Source: Treponema sp. UBA6852
Lineage (GTDB): Bacteria; Spirochaetota; Spirochaetia; Treponematales; Treponemataceae
Length of the DNA stretch: 47,183 nt
Direction of reading: 5' to 3'
NCBI GenBank assembly: GCA_002449305.1
Contig: DKDI01000007.1
Span: forward strand, 1-47,183
The stretch's first letter is position 1. Each line of letters begins with the position of its first letter. Position numbers and translations under genes: made by a program. This document shows positions 1 through 8,257 of the stretch, piece by piece. The notes beneath the pieces were generated by a model. That model searched no databases and had not been told where the DNA came from. It worked only from the letters and a program-made list of their open reading frames with translations.

Positions 1-71
1 AGAATTACGCCTTTTTTGTAAATTTTTTTTATAACTCGAAATTCGACCTATTATTTATTTGGGAGGAGTGT

Positions 72-1340
72 ATGAAAAAAATCTTTTTTTTAACCTGTTA
101 TTTTTTTATTGGAATATTTGTTTACTCTCATGATCTTGCCGAGGCTGTTTTTGAGTGCGATATGCCAACCGTTCAAAAATATGTAGAAAAACTTAATGCA
201 GATTTAAATAAAAAAACTGATTGTTATATTGATAATGTTGAAAATCCGACATATTTGTTTATTTCTGTGCATAATCGAAATCAAGGAAGTGAAATTGAAA
301 AACGTAGAATGGTAAAATATCTTCTTGAGCATGGTGCACTAATTGATGATGATACATTTTTTTATGTTTTAGAATTCTCTGATTATGAAATGCTTTGGGT
401 TCTCTACAATTATGGTAATTTTGATAATTACCGCACTATTTCGATTGGAGATATAGAAGCAAGTCATTCTCCAATAAATTCTGTTGTAAATCTTTTTGGG
501 AGTTTATTTGGTAAAGAGTCCGAATATGAGGAATTAGAGAAAAAAAAATGGACTTTATTGGATTACTTTTTATCTAGTTATTTTCATAGATGGCATGAGA
601 GTTATAATTATAATGCACAAAGAAATCTTTATGATGGTGTTTATTATGGTGGTTCGATTTGGGATAATAAAGATACTGATAATTTTTATATGATTGAAGC
701 TCTTTGTAGAATAAGTTCAACTGTTAATTATGAGAACTGCAATCATACTGTATGGCTTATAGCTGAAGATTTAGATCATACTAGAAAATATCTTAGAGAA
801 GGAGGCGCTTTTCGTAATATTGATTTTATGGCAATGAATTTGTTAAAAAATGAAGAATTGGTTTCATTTCTTAAAGATTTAGATTTTTACAAACCTATAA
901 ATATAGAATCGAAAAAACTTGGACAAACTGCTTTTTGGATTTTACAGGAATATTTCAAGGGAAAAATAGATAGTAATACTATAAAATTTTTAAAAGCTGT
1001 ATATTCAGAACGTGTAAATGGAAGTTCAGAAGATATAACTCAAATAATTTTGGATTGTATTAATAGTGGAATAAATTTACATACACAACTTGATAATTTT
1101 TCAAAATATAATCCATTTATTTTTGCTGCTATGTATTGCTATCCAGAGACATTGGAAAAGATAATTTCTGTTGATAAAAATTATAATTTAAAAATGTATG
1201 ATTATGTTAGTGATGATGTAATAAAATTTAGATTTAATGGAGATGTAAAAGATTTTTATAGTATGCCTGTAGATGACATCATATTTGTAAAGTGTCCAAC
1301 GGAGAATATAAAATTTTTAAGAGAAAAGTTTGGTAGATAG
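72..1340 (+). CDS. Secreted ankyrin-like hypothetical protein
   Basis: The 422-residue protein starts with a typical Sec signal peptide (Lys-rich start, hydrophobic stretch of about 15 residues, then YSHDLAEAV). The next segment resembles degenerate ankyrin repeats: 'DLAEAVFECDMPTVQKYVEK' near residues 21-40 and 'MVKYLLEHGALIDDDTF' near residue 81. A strong GGAGG Shine-Dalgarno lies 6 nt before the ATG. Codon use is extremely AT-rich, unlike the genes beyond 3 kb. An ankyrin-type exported protein would act by protein-protein contact in the periplasm or at the surface. The fold is inferred from a few motifs only and no catalytic signature is visible. Confidence 0.6.
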   Translation: MKKIFFLTCYFFIGIFVYSHDLAEAVFECDMPTVQKYVEKLNADLNKKTDCYIDNVENPTYLFISVHNRNQGSEIEKRRMVKYLLEHGALIDDDTFFYVLEFSDYEMLWVLYNYGNFDNYRTISIGDIEASHSPINSVVNLFGSLFGKESEYEELEKKKWTLLDYFLSSYFHRWHESYNYNAQRNLYDGVYYGGSIWDNKDTDNFYMIEALCRISSTVNYENCNHTVWLIAEDLDHTRKYLREGGAFRNIDFMAMNLLKNEELVSFLKDLDFYKPINIESKKLGQTAFWILQEYFKGKIDSNTIKFLKAVYSERVNGSSEDITQIILDCINSGINLHTQLDNFSKYNPFIFAAMYCYPETLEKIISVDKNYNLKMYDYVSDDVIKFRFNGDVKDFYSMPVDDIIFVKCPTENIKFLREKFGR

Positions 1341-1472
1341 ACAATTTTTTAAATTTAGCTATTAAGTTATTCTGTTCTATGAATCTTGCATAAATGTTAA
1401 GTTGACACGTTACAAACGTACTTTCGTTGAAAGTAAAATCAACTAACATAAAATAAAATTGAGGAGTCTGAT

Positions 1473-1919
1473 ATGTCAGATTTAAAATCAGGTTTAATTC
1501 TTGAAGAAGGAGAATCTCTTGTAATGGAGATTGAAGCAGAACTTTGGGCTACAAGTTCAAATCCTTTGGCAATAGCCTTGGGGCAGATTCAGAAATTCTT
1601 TGCCAAAATTTTTGGTTATAGAGTTAATGGTTTTCTTGTTATCACAAACAGGAGAGTTGTTGAAGTTAAAAAGGTAATTGAATGTTATTGTTTTAATACA
1701 GGAACAACTGTAAAATATTTGCTTCCAAGCAGTGTGAAAGAAATTGGATATGAAAGGACTTCTACTTGTGGATGCTTCTGTCCTGCTTATTATCTTTATT
1801 ATGAAAGTTTTACTCAGCGAACAAGAGTTATGCTTTCTGGTGCAGATGAAAAAACTGCTCAGAAGACAGTTGATGCTTTCTACAAAGCAATTTCTGCTGC
1901 CCAAGTAGGAAATGCATAG
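1473..1919 (+). CDS. Hypothetical protein with PH-like domain
   Basis: This 148-residue protein has no signal peptide. Its middle reads like a bacterial pleckstrin-homology fold ('GFLVITNRRVVEVKK' near residues 53-67, the usual 'vTnkRli' strand), followed by a Cys-rich 'TSTCGCFCPAYYLYYES' segment and a final amphipathic helix. A GAGGAG ribosome-binding site precedes the ATG. The last 8 bases overlap the next gene, so the two are probably translated together. The PH assignment rests on one strand motif and the helix at the end, so it is tentative. Confidence 0.5.
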   Translation: MSDLKSGLILEEGESLVMEIEAELWATSSNPLAIALGQIQKFFAKIFGYRVNGFLVITNRRVVEVKKVIECYCFNTGTTVKYLLPSSVKEIGYERTSTCGCFCPAYYLYYESFTQRTRVMLSGADEKTAQKTVDAFYKAISAAQVGNA

Positions 1920-2337
1920 GTTTTTCAGATATTTATATTTGAATACTTACTCTTTTCTTTTGTTAATTTGTGGAATAATAATCGCTTTGATTCCTTTTTA
2001 TAAGGTTTCAAAGTGGTTGATTATTCCGCAAGTGGCAGTCAGCCTGTTTTTTGTGATGAAATCTATGAAACTATTTTCAACATGGAAAGATAAAAAGGTA
2101 AAATATAGAATTCTTGTGGAAAAAAACAAAAATGAGTTTCATCCTGAGACTTTTAAAATTTTTATGCAGGCTCCATGTGGTGTTTTATTGACAAAAGTTG
2201 TATTAAAGGATTTGGGCTTAAAAAAAAGATATAGCGAAGTGAAAATATATAAGAAAACATTCTTTGATTTTATAAAAGATGGTTGCGCAAATAAAAATCA
2301 GGAAACAAGAATTTACATTAATAAGGATATTAAATGA
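1912..2337 (+). CDS. Hypothetical membrane-anchored protein
   Basis: This 141-residue protein begins with two closely spaced hydrophobic segments (about residues 11-30 and 35-55), followed by a basic soluble tail rich in Lys. It overlaps the gene before it by 8 bases and the gene after it by 4 (ATGA type), so it is the middle of a three-gene cluster. No family was recognised. The soluble part includes 'MQAPCGVLLTKVVLKDLGL', and the protein ends with 'ETRIYINKDIK'. Confidence 0.5.
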   Translation: MHRFFRYLYLNTYSFLLLICGIIIALIPFYKVSKWLIIPQVAVSLFFVMKSMKLFSTWKDKKVKYRILVEKNKNEFHPETFKIFMQAPCGVLLTKVVLKDLGLKKRYSEVKIYKKTFFDFIKDGCANKNQETRIYINKDIK

Positions 2338-2972
2338 TTGTATTAAGCATTATTATAATTTTTATTATTTCAATATTATTAAATTTCTTTTTCGTAAAAA
2401 AACTTGAAAATAAAACGAACAGAGTATGCATGAGAGTTTTAAATGTGATTCTGTCTTTTGTATTTATAATACTATTTATTAGTGTTGATATTATGGGTAA
2501 ACATTTAAACTCATTTATAGACTTAGGCATAGCGCAACTTGAAAAAAAAGTTGATGAAATATATCCAGGTACATTGGAAAAACAAATGAGCACGAAGGAA
2601 ATAAAAAAAATTCTTGAGAAATCTCTTGAAAAAAATGATGTGAATGGTGTTCAAGCTTTAGCTGATAATATAATAAAAATTAAAATAGAAAAATATACGC
2701 TGGTAACGTTGAAAACAATAAATGTGTTGGAACGGGATAATAATAAGCTATCTGTAAAGGATGCCTTGGTGTCCATAAAAGAATTGTCAGTAAATTCCGT
2801 GTCTCCATATTTTAAGGTTGTGAAAGTTATATTATTTGTTTTGTATTTGGTATTGGGCTTGCTTTCAATTTTATTGACTTTTTATCTTCAAAAAGATAAG
2901 GACTTAAAAAATGACGGAATTGTTTTTGGTGAAGAGTCTGATAAAACTTTCATAGGAATGGAAACTGAATAA
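2334..2972 (+). CDS. Hypothetical membrane protein
   Basis: This 212-residue protein has hydrophobic segments at about residues 2-20, 37-54 and 157-180. Between them is a charged, helical extracytoplasmic region of about 100 residues with a possible coiled-coil section ('KEIKKILEKSLEKNDVNGV'). An AGGA ribosome-binding site lies just upstream and the ATG overlaps the stop of the preceding gene. No family was recognised. It is the last gene of the AT-rich cluster, and the sequence turns more GC-rich right after it. Confidence 0.5.
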   Translation: MIVLSIIIIFIISILLNFFFVKKLENKTNRVCMRVLNVILSFVFIILFISVDIMGKHLNSFIDLGIAQLEKKVDEIYPGTLEKQMSTKEIKKILEKSLEKNDVNGVQALADNIIKIKIEKYTLVTLKTINVLERDNNKLSVKDALVSIKELSVNSVSPYFKVVKVILFVLYLVLGLLSILLTFYLQKDKDLKNDGIVFGEESDKTFIGMETE

Positions 2973-2995
2973 CTGTATTCCACTCCAAAAATTCA

Positions 2996-3024
2996 TTGTA
3001 AAATCCCCAAATACCAAGTAAAAT
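2996..3024 (+). promoter_or_regulatory. Predicted promoter of the FGE-fold lipoprotein gene
   Basis: TTGTAA (2996-3001), a 17-nt spacer and TAAAAT (3019-3024) form a sigma70-like promoter. The -10 box ends only 6 nt before the ATG at 3031 and no Shine-Dalgarno is visible, so the transcript would be leaderless or nearly so. Confidence 0.5.
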
Positions 3025-3030
3025 TCCGTT

Positions 3031-4230
3031 ATGAACAAATTCCTTTTTGCCTTGCCTGCGGTTTTCGTCCTGTTTTTCTCGTGCGATTTTTCAGGCGACA
3101 ATTCCAACGACTACGCTTATTATAAAGTCGCTCCCAGAACGGAAGAATCGCAGTTTTCTCTTCCAGATTCAGGCTTGAAAATCGACATGATAACCATTTT
3201 GAATACGGATGAGATTGTTCTTGGAGAGGATGTTGAAAGCGTCACAAAAAATGTTTCCGTTGCTCCGTTCAGCATGTCAAAGTTCGAGGTAAGCTACAAT
3301 GTGTGGCGTTTTGTTTACAAATGGGCAACTTCTGATTCGCGCGGAGAAAAAAAATATACTTTTGAAAATGCCGGTGCGGAAGGTCTGTACGGAGATTTGA
3401 GTAGCAGCAAGCTTTTTAATGAAGGCGGCGAACCGCAGGATAAAGGAATTCCTGTCTGCGGAATAAACTGGCGCGACGCTGTTGTTTGGTGCAACGCGTT
3501 GAGCGAATTGTGCGGCCTTTCCCCGGTTTACTGCACGGACTCAGCTTTAAAAAATCCGCTCAGAAGTTCAATTTATGCAGAAGGCGAAACTCCATCAAAT
3601 ATTCCGCTTCCTTTTGGAAACGCAAAAGCAACCGACATGACAAGCCTTGCCAAAGGAAACGTTGACAATCCTTACGTGAACAAAAGTGCGGACGGATTCA
3701 GGCTTCCGTACATTTATGAATGGGAATACGCCGCGCGCAAATGCAACGATGGCTCTTTTATAAGCGGAAAAAATGCTCCCGGCGACAAAAGTGGTCCTTG
3801 CAGCGGAAACTCAAAGCCCACTCTTATGGACGAAATCATGGGAATTACGCCAACGCCGCCTTCAAAAGTTGCAAGAAATTACGGCTGGAATATGGGCAAC
3901 TCAAAGAATGACGGACCAAGAGAAACCGCCGCCGGCTGGGACGACAGAAATTCTGCGTGCAAAATTCCTGCGAACGGCTCAATGAGAATACACAAGCAGG
4001 GCGGAAAACTTCCTTCCGAACTTGGATTTTACGATCTTGCCGGAAACGCCTACGAATGGTGCTGCGACTTCGGCTCACCCTACGACTGGAAATATGAGGT
4101 CTACCCTTACAAAAGCATGAAACAGGGCGGCTACAACGCTTCTTATGTATATTTTGAATCCTGCTACAGAAGAGCCGACCCGGCCTACGTAAAGACCGGC
4201 GGACTTAGGCTTGCAAGAACCGTGGAGTGA
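3031..4230 (+). CDS. Lipoprotein with formylglycine-generating-enzyme (SUMF1) fold
   Basis: The 399-residue product has a lipoprotein signal ending in 'LFFSC' (lipid-modified Cys18), so it should be anchored in a membrane. The rest reads as an FGE-sulfatase domain: a conserved start near residues 50-90, 'FRLPYIYEWEYAARKC' near 225-240, 'GFYDLAGNAYEWCCDFG' near 345-360, and 'GGLRLART' at the end. Catalytic FGEs carry a Cys in the terminal 'GFRCA'-like motif, but here the motif is GGLRLAR, so sulfatase activation is unlikely. This fold is common in treponemal surface and secreted proteins, where its role is mostly unknown and may be ligand binding. Confidence 0.8.
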   Translation: MNKFLFALPAVFVLFFSCDFSGDNSNDYAYYKVAPRTEESQFSLPDSGLKIDMITILNTDEIVLGEDVESVTKNVSVAPFSMSKFEVSYNVWRFVYKWATSDSRGEKKYTFENAGAEGLYGDLSSSKLFNEGGEPQDKGIPVCGINWRDAVVWCNALSELCGLSPVYCTDSALKNPLRSSIYAEGETPSNIPLPFGNAKATDMTSLAKGNVDNPYVNKSADGFRLPYIYEWEYAARKCNDGSFISGKNAPGDKSGPCSGNSKPTLMDEIMGITPTPPSKVARNYGWNMGNSKNDGPRETAAGWDDRNSACKIPANGSMRIHKQGGKLPSELGFYDLAGNAYEWCCDFGSPYDWKYEVYPYKSMKQGGYNASYVYFESCYRRADPAYVKTGGLRLARTVE

Positions 4231-4233
4231 AGG

Positions 4234-4977
4234 CTAAAATTTCTTCTTTATTTCCCAAAATCCAAACGGGTCTGTTTTTAGTTCGTGCTCATAAAGCGAA
4301 ACGACTTTTCCAACATCAAAAAGCATTGCCTTGCAGCTTCCGATGTCAAAGTGTTTTATAAATCCCATTTCGTCAGCTATTTTTTGAATTTTGCACCAGG
4401 CTTTTACAGGCGGATTTCCTGCTTCAATAAACCATTCTTCAGGCGGATAGATTTTGTTGATTTCTGCGCTCGGAGCAAACATATCTGAAATTTCTTTTGG
4501 AGTGATTTCTTCAACATAATGCATTGCGGTAAGTTTATAAATGTCTACGCCCAAAAGCAGTGCCTTGCCTCCGTTGTGAATGGCAAAATTAAGTCCGCCA
4601 TTTATAGCTTCTTGCGCATGTTTTCCCCAGCCTGAAATCTGCATGATTCCACTTCCTGTAAGAGTTCCGTTTTGCAGCCTGAAAGTGTCTGCTATAATTC
4701 CCATTGCGCTTTTTTTTCTTTCGTTGGGAAGGATTTTTATTTTGCAGGTTATTCCAAGTTTTTTGTCTTCGTCTGTGAGCGGAAGGGCAGGGCTAAGCCT
4801 TAATGCCGGCATAAAAATTGTGCCTTCTGAACCGATGCATTCCTTGATCGCGCTGATTACAGTTTCAGCTCCACCTTCAACATGACCAAAACTGCTTAAG
4901 CTGCTGTGAACTTCAAGACACATTCCTTCTTGCACGCCGTTTTTCCTAAGCGCATTTACGATAAAGCTCTTGTCCAT
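4234..4977 (-). CDS. AAC(3)-family N-acetyltransferase
   Basis: The 247-residue protein matches the antibiotic_NAT family, which transfers acetyl from acetyl-CoA to an amino group. It has 'HSSLSSFGHVEGGAETV' at residues 24-40, 'GTIFMPAL' at 52-59 and 'TAMHYVEE' at 150-157 with the expected catalytic His153. A GGAG ribosome-binding site lies upstream of the ATG. Many chromosomal members are housekeeping acetyltransferases of unknown substrate, so aminoglycoside resistance cannot be claimed from sequence. The gene lies tail-to-tail with the preceding lipoprotein gene, with only 3 bases between the stops. Confidence 0.85.
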   Translation of the reverse strand: MDKSFIVNALRKNGVQEGMCLEVHSSLSSFGHVEGGAETVISAIKECIGSEGTIFMPALRLSPALPLTDEDKKLGITCKIKILPNERKKSAMGIIADTFRLQNGTLTGSGIMQISGWGKHAQEAINGGLNFAIHNGGKALLLGVDIYKLTAMHYVEEITPKEISDMFAPSAEINKIYPPEEWFIEAGNPPVKAWCKIQKIADEMGFIKHFDIGSCKAMLFDVGKVVSLYEHELKTDPFGFWEIKKKF

Positions 4978-5007
4978 TTTTTGCTCCGAGTGATTTTTTT
5001 TTGAATA

Positions 5008-5152
5008 TCGAGTTTTAGGATTTCTTCAAATTTCTAGTCATTATCGGGCTTGACCCGATAATCTCTTGCAGTTTTTTTACCAAGATTGCCGTGTCAAGCG
5101 TGGCAATGACAGTAAATTTACAAAACTCGAAATTGAACTTACTAGAAAATTG
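5008..5152. repeat. Dispersed palindromic repeat, copy 1, with flanking inverted repeats
   Basis: The core at 5037-5110 runs from GTCATT to AATGAC and contains two internal hairpins: ATTATCGGG-cttga-CCCGATAAT, and ATTGCC...GGCAAT. Outside it are short inverted repeats, TCGAGTTTT (near 5008) against AAAACTCGA (near 5122) and TTTCTAG against CTAGAAA. Related cores lie at 11322 and 31619. I see no gene in 4978-5267. Confidence 0.7.
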
Positions 5153-5267
5153 TTCTGCGGATTCTACACTTTTTTTTTCATTAAGACAAGATGAATGTTC
5201 TTTATTTTCATTATGTTCTTGCTTTATAAAAAAAATTCTTCTATGCAAAAAGAATTAGGCTTTTTCT

Positions 5268-6515
5268 TTATTCCCCAAATCCAAGCATGATTCCGGCTCC
5301 TGCTGAAAAGCCGAGTATGTCGTTGAATGAAAGTTCGACTTTTGCAACAAGACTTGAAATGTTTAGAACAAGACCTAGCGAGAGTTTGTAGCTGAGAAAG
5401 AATGAGTCTGTAAAGTCATAAGTTTCTTTAGAATTTTCTATTTCCTCTTTTTTGTTTCCGTCGAATCCAACTCCTAAGCCGCCGCCAACGTAAGCCGCGA
5501 GGTTGCTATAGAGCCTTGGACCAAAGCATATTGAAAGCAGCCACGACTGAAGCTTTTCTTCATCTTCAAAGTTCCGCAAGTAGTCAATGCTGAATCCGCC
5601 GGCCGTTTCATCTATCAAGCTCAAAGCGTCAAATGAAAAGCCTATTCTGTCCGTGCTGAATTCTTTTTCTTCTACATCCTGATAAGGAGCGGTCGCTGAA
5701 ACTCCGAAAATCCAGGGAAACTCATTATTGTAATTTCCGTAGTTAAAGTCGCTAGAACTTGAGCCAGAATAATCGTTGTAAGATGAAGAAGTTGAAGTGG
5801 AGGCAGGAGACGGATTCCATTCAGTCATTTTTGGAGGAAGGGGAAGACTTTTAAGAAAGTCAGGATATTCAAGGCAGAAGTCTTTGTCGGGGCGGCACTG
5901 AATTTCTTCTCCGTTGCTGACATAGCCGTAGACTACGTAGCCCAAATTGTCTGTCCAAGTCGGGTCAATCCAGAACCATACTCCGTCGTTGCGCATTACC
6001 CAAAGCCAGGCGTGGTTTGTTGCCCGCGTTCCGTTCTGCGCCTTGTGTGACTTTATATTTTTGTAGCTTGAATTTCCGTAAGTTCTAACAGGAATTCCGT
6101 TTTGAAATTTTGTTGCGTTTGAAGTTGAAGTTGGAACTGAAAGCTCGATGACGTTTGGATTTGAATTATTTCCGGCAAGAAAAAATTGACCTTTTCTCAT
6201 TCCGTTTTTAATGTAAAGACTTTCGTTGTCTTTTATGTCCCAGTACGCAAATTCCGAATAGTCGAAACATACACCGTAAAACGTTATTGTGCGTGTCGTG
6301 TTCCCGGACATTTTCTTAAACCGCTCTGCCAGCAAATACGGTTTGTAGTAATCGAGAGGATCTTCACTCCAAGTTCCGCCCGCCTGCGTTGCCGAGTATT
6401 GCCCGATGCAAGCAGTCTGAACCGCCAAATCCTGAAGAATGCTGGTAAAGTCATCGGCATATACAGCTGCAATGGAAAAGAATGTAAGGAATAATATGTG
6501 CTGATAAAATTTCAT
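5268..6515 (-). CDS. Secreted transglutaminase-like protein with C-terminal barrel-like domain
   Basis: The signal peptide covers residues 1-20 (cleavage after 'AVYA'). A transglutaminase-like cysteine protease core follows with a full triad: Cys83 in 'YGVCFDYSEFAYWD', His168 in 'TNHAWLWV' and Asp184 in 'FWIDPTW'. A Ser/Asn-rich linker spans about residues 230-275. The last 130 residues alternate polar and hydrophobic residues with many Gly and aromatics ('YVGGGLGVGFDG', 'FSAGAGIMLGFGE'), as in outer-membrane beta-barrels. I infer a periplasmic or surface enzyme domain tethered to a barrel. The domain order is seen in the sequence; the location is inference. A TATACT box lies 8 nt before the ATG, with no Shine-Dalgarno and a poor -35. 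Confidence 0.75.
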   Translation of the reverse strand: MKFYQHILFLTFFSIAAVYADDFTSILQDLAVQTACIGQYSATQAGGTWSEDPLDYYKPYLLAERFKKMSGNTTRTITFYGVCFDYSEFAYWDIKDNESLYIKNGMRKGQFFLAGNNSNPNVIELSVPTSTSNATKFQNGIPVRTYGNSSYKNIKSHKAQNGTRATNHAWLWVMRNDGVWFWIDPTWTDNLGYVVYGYVSNGEEIQCRPDKDFCLEYPDFLKSLPLPPKMTEWNPSPASTSTSSSYNDYSGSSSSDFNYGNYNNEFPWIFGVSATAPYQDVEEKEFSTDRIGFSFDALSLIDETAGGFSIDYLRNFEDEEKLQSWLLSICFGPRLYSNLAAYVGGGLGVGFDGNKKEEIENSKETYDFTDSFFLSYKLSLGLVLNISSLVAKVELSFNDILGFSAGAGIMLGFGE

Positions 6516-6594
6516 GTGCGCTTAGTATACTGGGTTTTTAGAAAAAGGTATATTCATTGTTTTTGGGGAGAAAGTTTTTCATCAATATTAGTAG

Positions 6595-7322
6595 TTATTT
6601 ATAACTATCTCGTGCAGCTTTAAACTCATCTGCCATTTTTTCTAGCTCTTCTATACCTTCTAGTTCTCTGCCAGAATATGATTGTCCGTGTTTTTTTAAT
6701 AAAAGTTCACTTTCTGCTATACAATTGCTTGTTGCTAAATATGCCATGTTTGCAGCATTATATTTATTACCAACTGCATTAATTTTTCTTCCGTCATCCG
6801 TTGTTACATAATAACCTGGCTCACTAAAAAAGTAAAATTCTATTCTGGCATTTCTTATAACAAGCTGGATAATTTTTCCGTTTTTTCTATATTTTACACG
6901 ACAGGCCCAATACCAATTTTCATCATCGAATGTAACATAATGTACTGCTAAATAAACAGGAGATGAAATCTTGGAAAACTCTGTTCCCACAAAACTCAAT
7001 ATATCTTTTTCTGTGAGATTTTCGTTTTCAGTACTTGCAATTGTTACCATTTTGCCTTCTTTGTCAAGCAGTCCAATTATTTCATCAAAATGGTTAATGT
7101 CTCTATGTTTAGAATTGGCAGTATTAGTAATTCCAGTGCTTTTCGTTGCAAGCGTGGTTGTATTTTTTGTGGAGGAGCGCTTTCTTCTATAAAAGTTTCT
7201 TCCATATCTGAATATGTAAGATTTTTATTTTCAGTACTTGCGATTGTCATCCACCCATCCTGTGCATAAATGTGTGAAAAAATGCAAAATAGAATTGCTA
7301 TAACAAAAGTTTTCTTCTTCAT
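6595..7322 (-). pseudogene. Secreted hypothetical protein split by a frameshift in an A6 tract
   Basis: Two reading frames on the minus strand make one protein. The first (7322-7077) gives a signal peptide (ending 'SHIYAQ'), then 'GWMTIASTENKNLT' and 'ESAPPQ'. The second frame is open from beyond 7200 through to 6595, and its own first ATG is at 7050. Adding one base to the A6 run at 7163-7168 would join them smoothly as 'PPQKNTTTLATK...FDEIIGLLDKEGKMVTIASTENENLT'. The joined product is about 243 residues. 'TIASTENxNLT' occurs twice, so an internal duplication lies within the gene. It may be a decayed gene, a phase-variable gene or a sequencing error. The first frame has a good AGGAG site. 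No family recognised. Confidence 0.6.
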
Positions 7323-7353
7323 CTTAAATTTCTCCTTTATGTTGTTTTTTTTG

Positions 7354-7710
7354 CTAAAAATTGTATCTTACGGGATTTTGTCCTCCAATGTATTCTGGAG
7401 GAAGGCACTTGCCATTGTATTTTGTGCGGACACTATCTGAAGCAAGGTCGAGGTCAAACACTTTGCGTGCTCCAAAGAAATGAGGATGCGCTGTGCCGTC
7501 ATCAAATTCCTCGTGGCAGCCTGTTGCTATATAGACTTCTTGAACTATGCCTGAAATTACAGAAAAAACGTAGTCGGCAGACATTGCTTTGTTTTCTGAA
7601 CATCTCCACCATTTCCGTGTGGCTTCAACAAGACTTCCTCTGCGTCTTACAACTTCATCATGTGTAAAAAACATTACAACACGTTCGTCAATGTCTTTGA
7701 TTTGTTCCAT
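7354..7710 (-). CDS. Hypothetical cytoplasmic protein
   Basis: This 118-residue protein has no signal peptide. A core of 'ATRKWWRCSENKAMSADYVF' followed by 'SVISGIVQEVYIATG' resembles a small domain I have seen in uncharacterised bacterial proteins (W-R-x-S, then A-x-Y-V and G-I-V-x-E-V-Y), but I cannot name it. A GGGGA ribosome-binding site is 8 nt upstream. It sits in a run of small minus-strand accessory genes. Confidence 0.55.
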   Translation of the reverse strand: MEQIKDIDERVVMFFTHDEVVRRRGSLVEATRKWWRCSENKAMSADYVFSVISGIVQEVYIATGCHEEFDDGTAHPHFFGARKVFDLDLASDSVRTKYNGKCLPPEYIGGQNPVRYNF

Positions 7711-7794
7711 AAAATTTTCCCCTTTATATATTTTTCATAAAAAAAAGCAGGAACATTACGGTGTGTGCAATATTCCTGCTGCATAGTAAAAATA

Positions 7795-8139
7795 TTATTT
7801 TTTTGTACAGACCATAGTTGTAGTTTTCATTTTACAAACTGCTGTCGTAGAATCCTTGTTTTCCAGTGTGATAACCGATTTTGCTGGACCAACTTTAAAA
7901 GTCAGCTCGTAAGATTCTCCGATTTTCTTTAGCTTATATGGACATTCAGAAAATCCATACATCAGCTTTCCGTCAGCTGAAAATTCGAAAACATCTACTC
8001 CTTTGCATTCCCATGATGTTGACAAAAATGGGTTTTCCGGAGAGCCTGGCTCAATGGCCACGCCTTCCGACTTTGCAAATAAAGACACCGCGCATAAAAG
8101 TACTACAGCAAACATTGAAATACTTTTAAAACCTTTCAT
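7795..8139 (-). CDS. Small secreted hypothetical protein
   Basis: The 114-residue precursor has a clear signal peptide (hydrophobic to 'VSLFAKSEG'). The mature part is about 90 residues of predicted beta structure: 'FLSTSWECKGVDVFEFSADG', 'SYELTFKVG' and 'TAVCKMKTTTMVCTKK'. It has four Cys that could form disulfides, suggesting a small lipocalin-like or beta-sandwich periplasmic protein. An AGGAG ribosome-binding site lies at a good distance. Function unknown. Confidence 0.6.
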   Translation of the reverse strand: MKGFKSISMFAVVLLCAVSLFAKSEGVAIEPGSPENPFLSTSWECKGVDVFEFSADGKLMYGFSECPYKLKKIGESYELTFKVGPAKSVITLENKDSTTAVCKMKTTTMVCTKK

Positions 8140-8152
8140 AAAAAACTCCTTT

Positions 8153-8257
8153 TATCGTGATAATTTTCCACGATACATTTAATATAAATGTAATAATACA
8201 TCTAAATACAGTTATCGTCAACAAAATATACAGAAATATACATTTTATTTAGATGTA
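8153..8257. promoter_or_regulatory. Nested inverted repeats between secreted protein and XRE regulator
   Basis: TATCGTG (8153-8159) pairs with CACGATA (8169-8175). TACATCTAAATA (8197-8208) is a perfect inverted repeat of TATTTAGATGTA (8246-8257). Both lie in the intergenic space between divergent genes, where operators would be expected, possibly for the XRE protein. Confidence 0.5.

Noticed and set aside
1421..1433. CTTTC-GTT-GAAAG hairpin upstream of the PH-like gene
   Set aside because: Too short and A/T-rich to support a function; no other features match the four-hairpin element except the GTT loop.
4234..4977. Aminoglycoside resistance gene
   Set aside because: The family is right, but many chromosomal AAC(3)-like proteins do not confer resistance and nothing mobile surrounds it. 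Function kept general.
5015..5248. 77-residue open frame on the minus strand
   Set aside because: It lies over the palindromic repeat, has no ribosome-binding site, and its composition is that of repeat DNA. Not a gene.
7077..7322. Independent 81-residue secreted protein
   Set aside because: The last 30 residues look non-coding and the other frame continues smoothly, so it is better read as the 5' part of a frameshifted gene.
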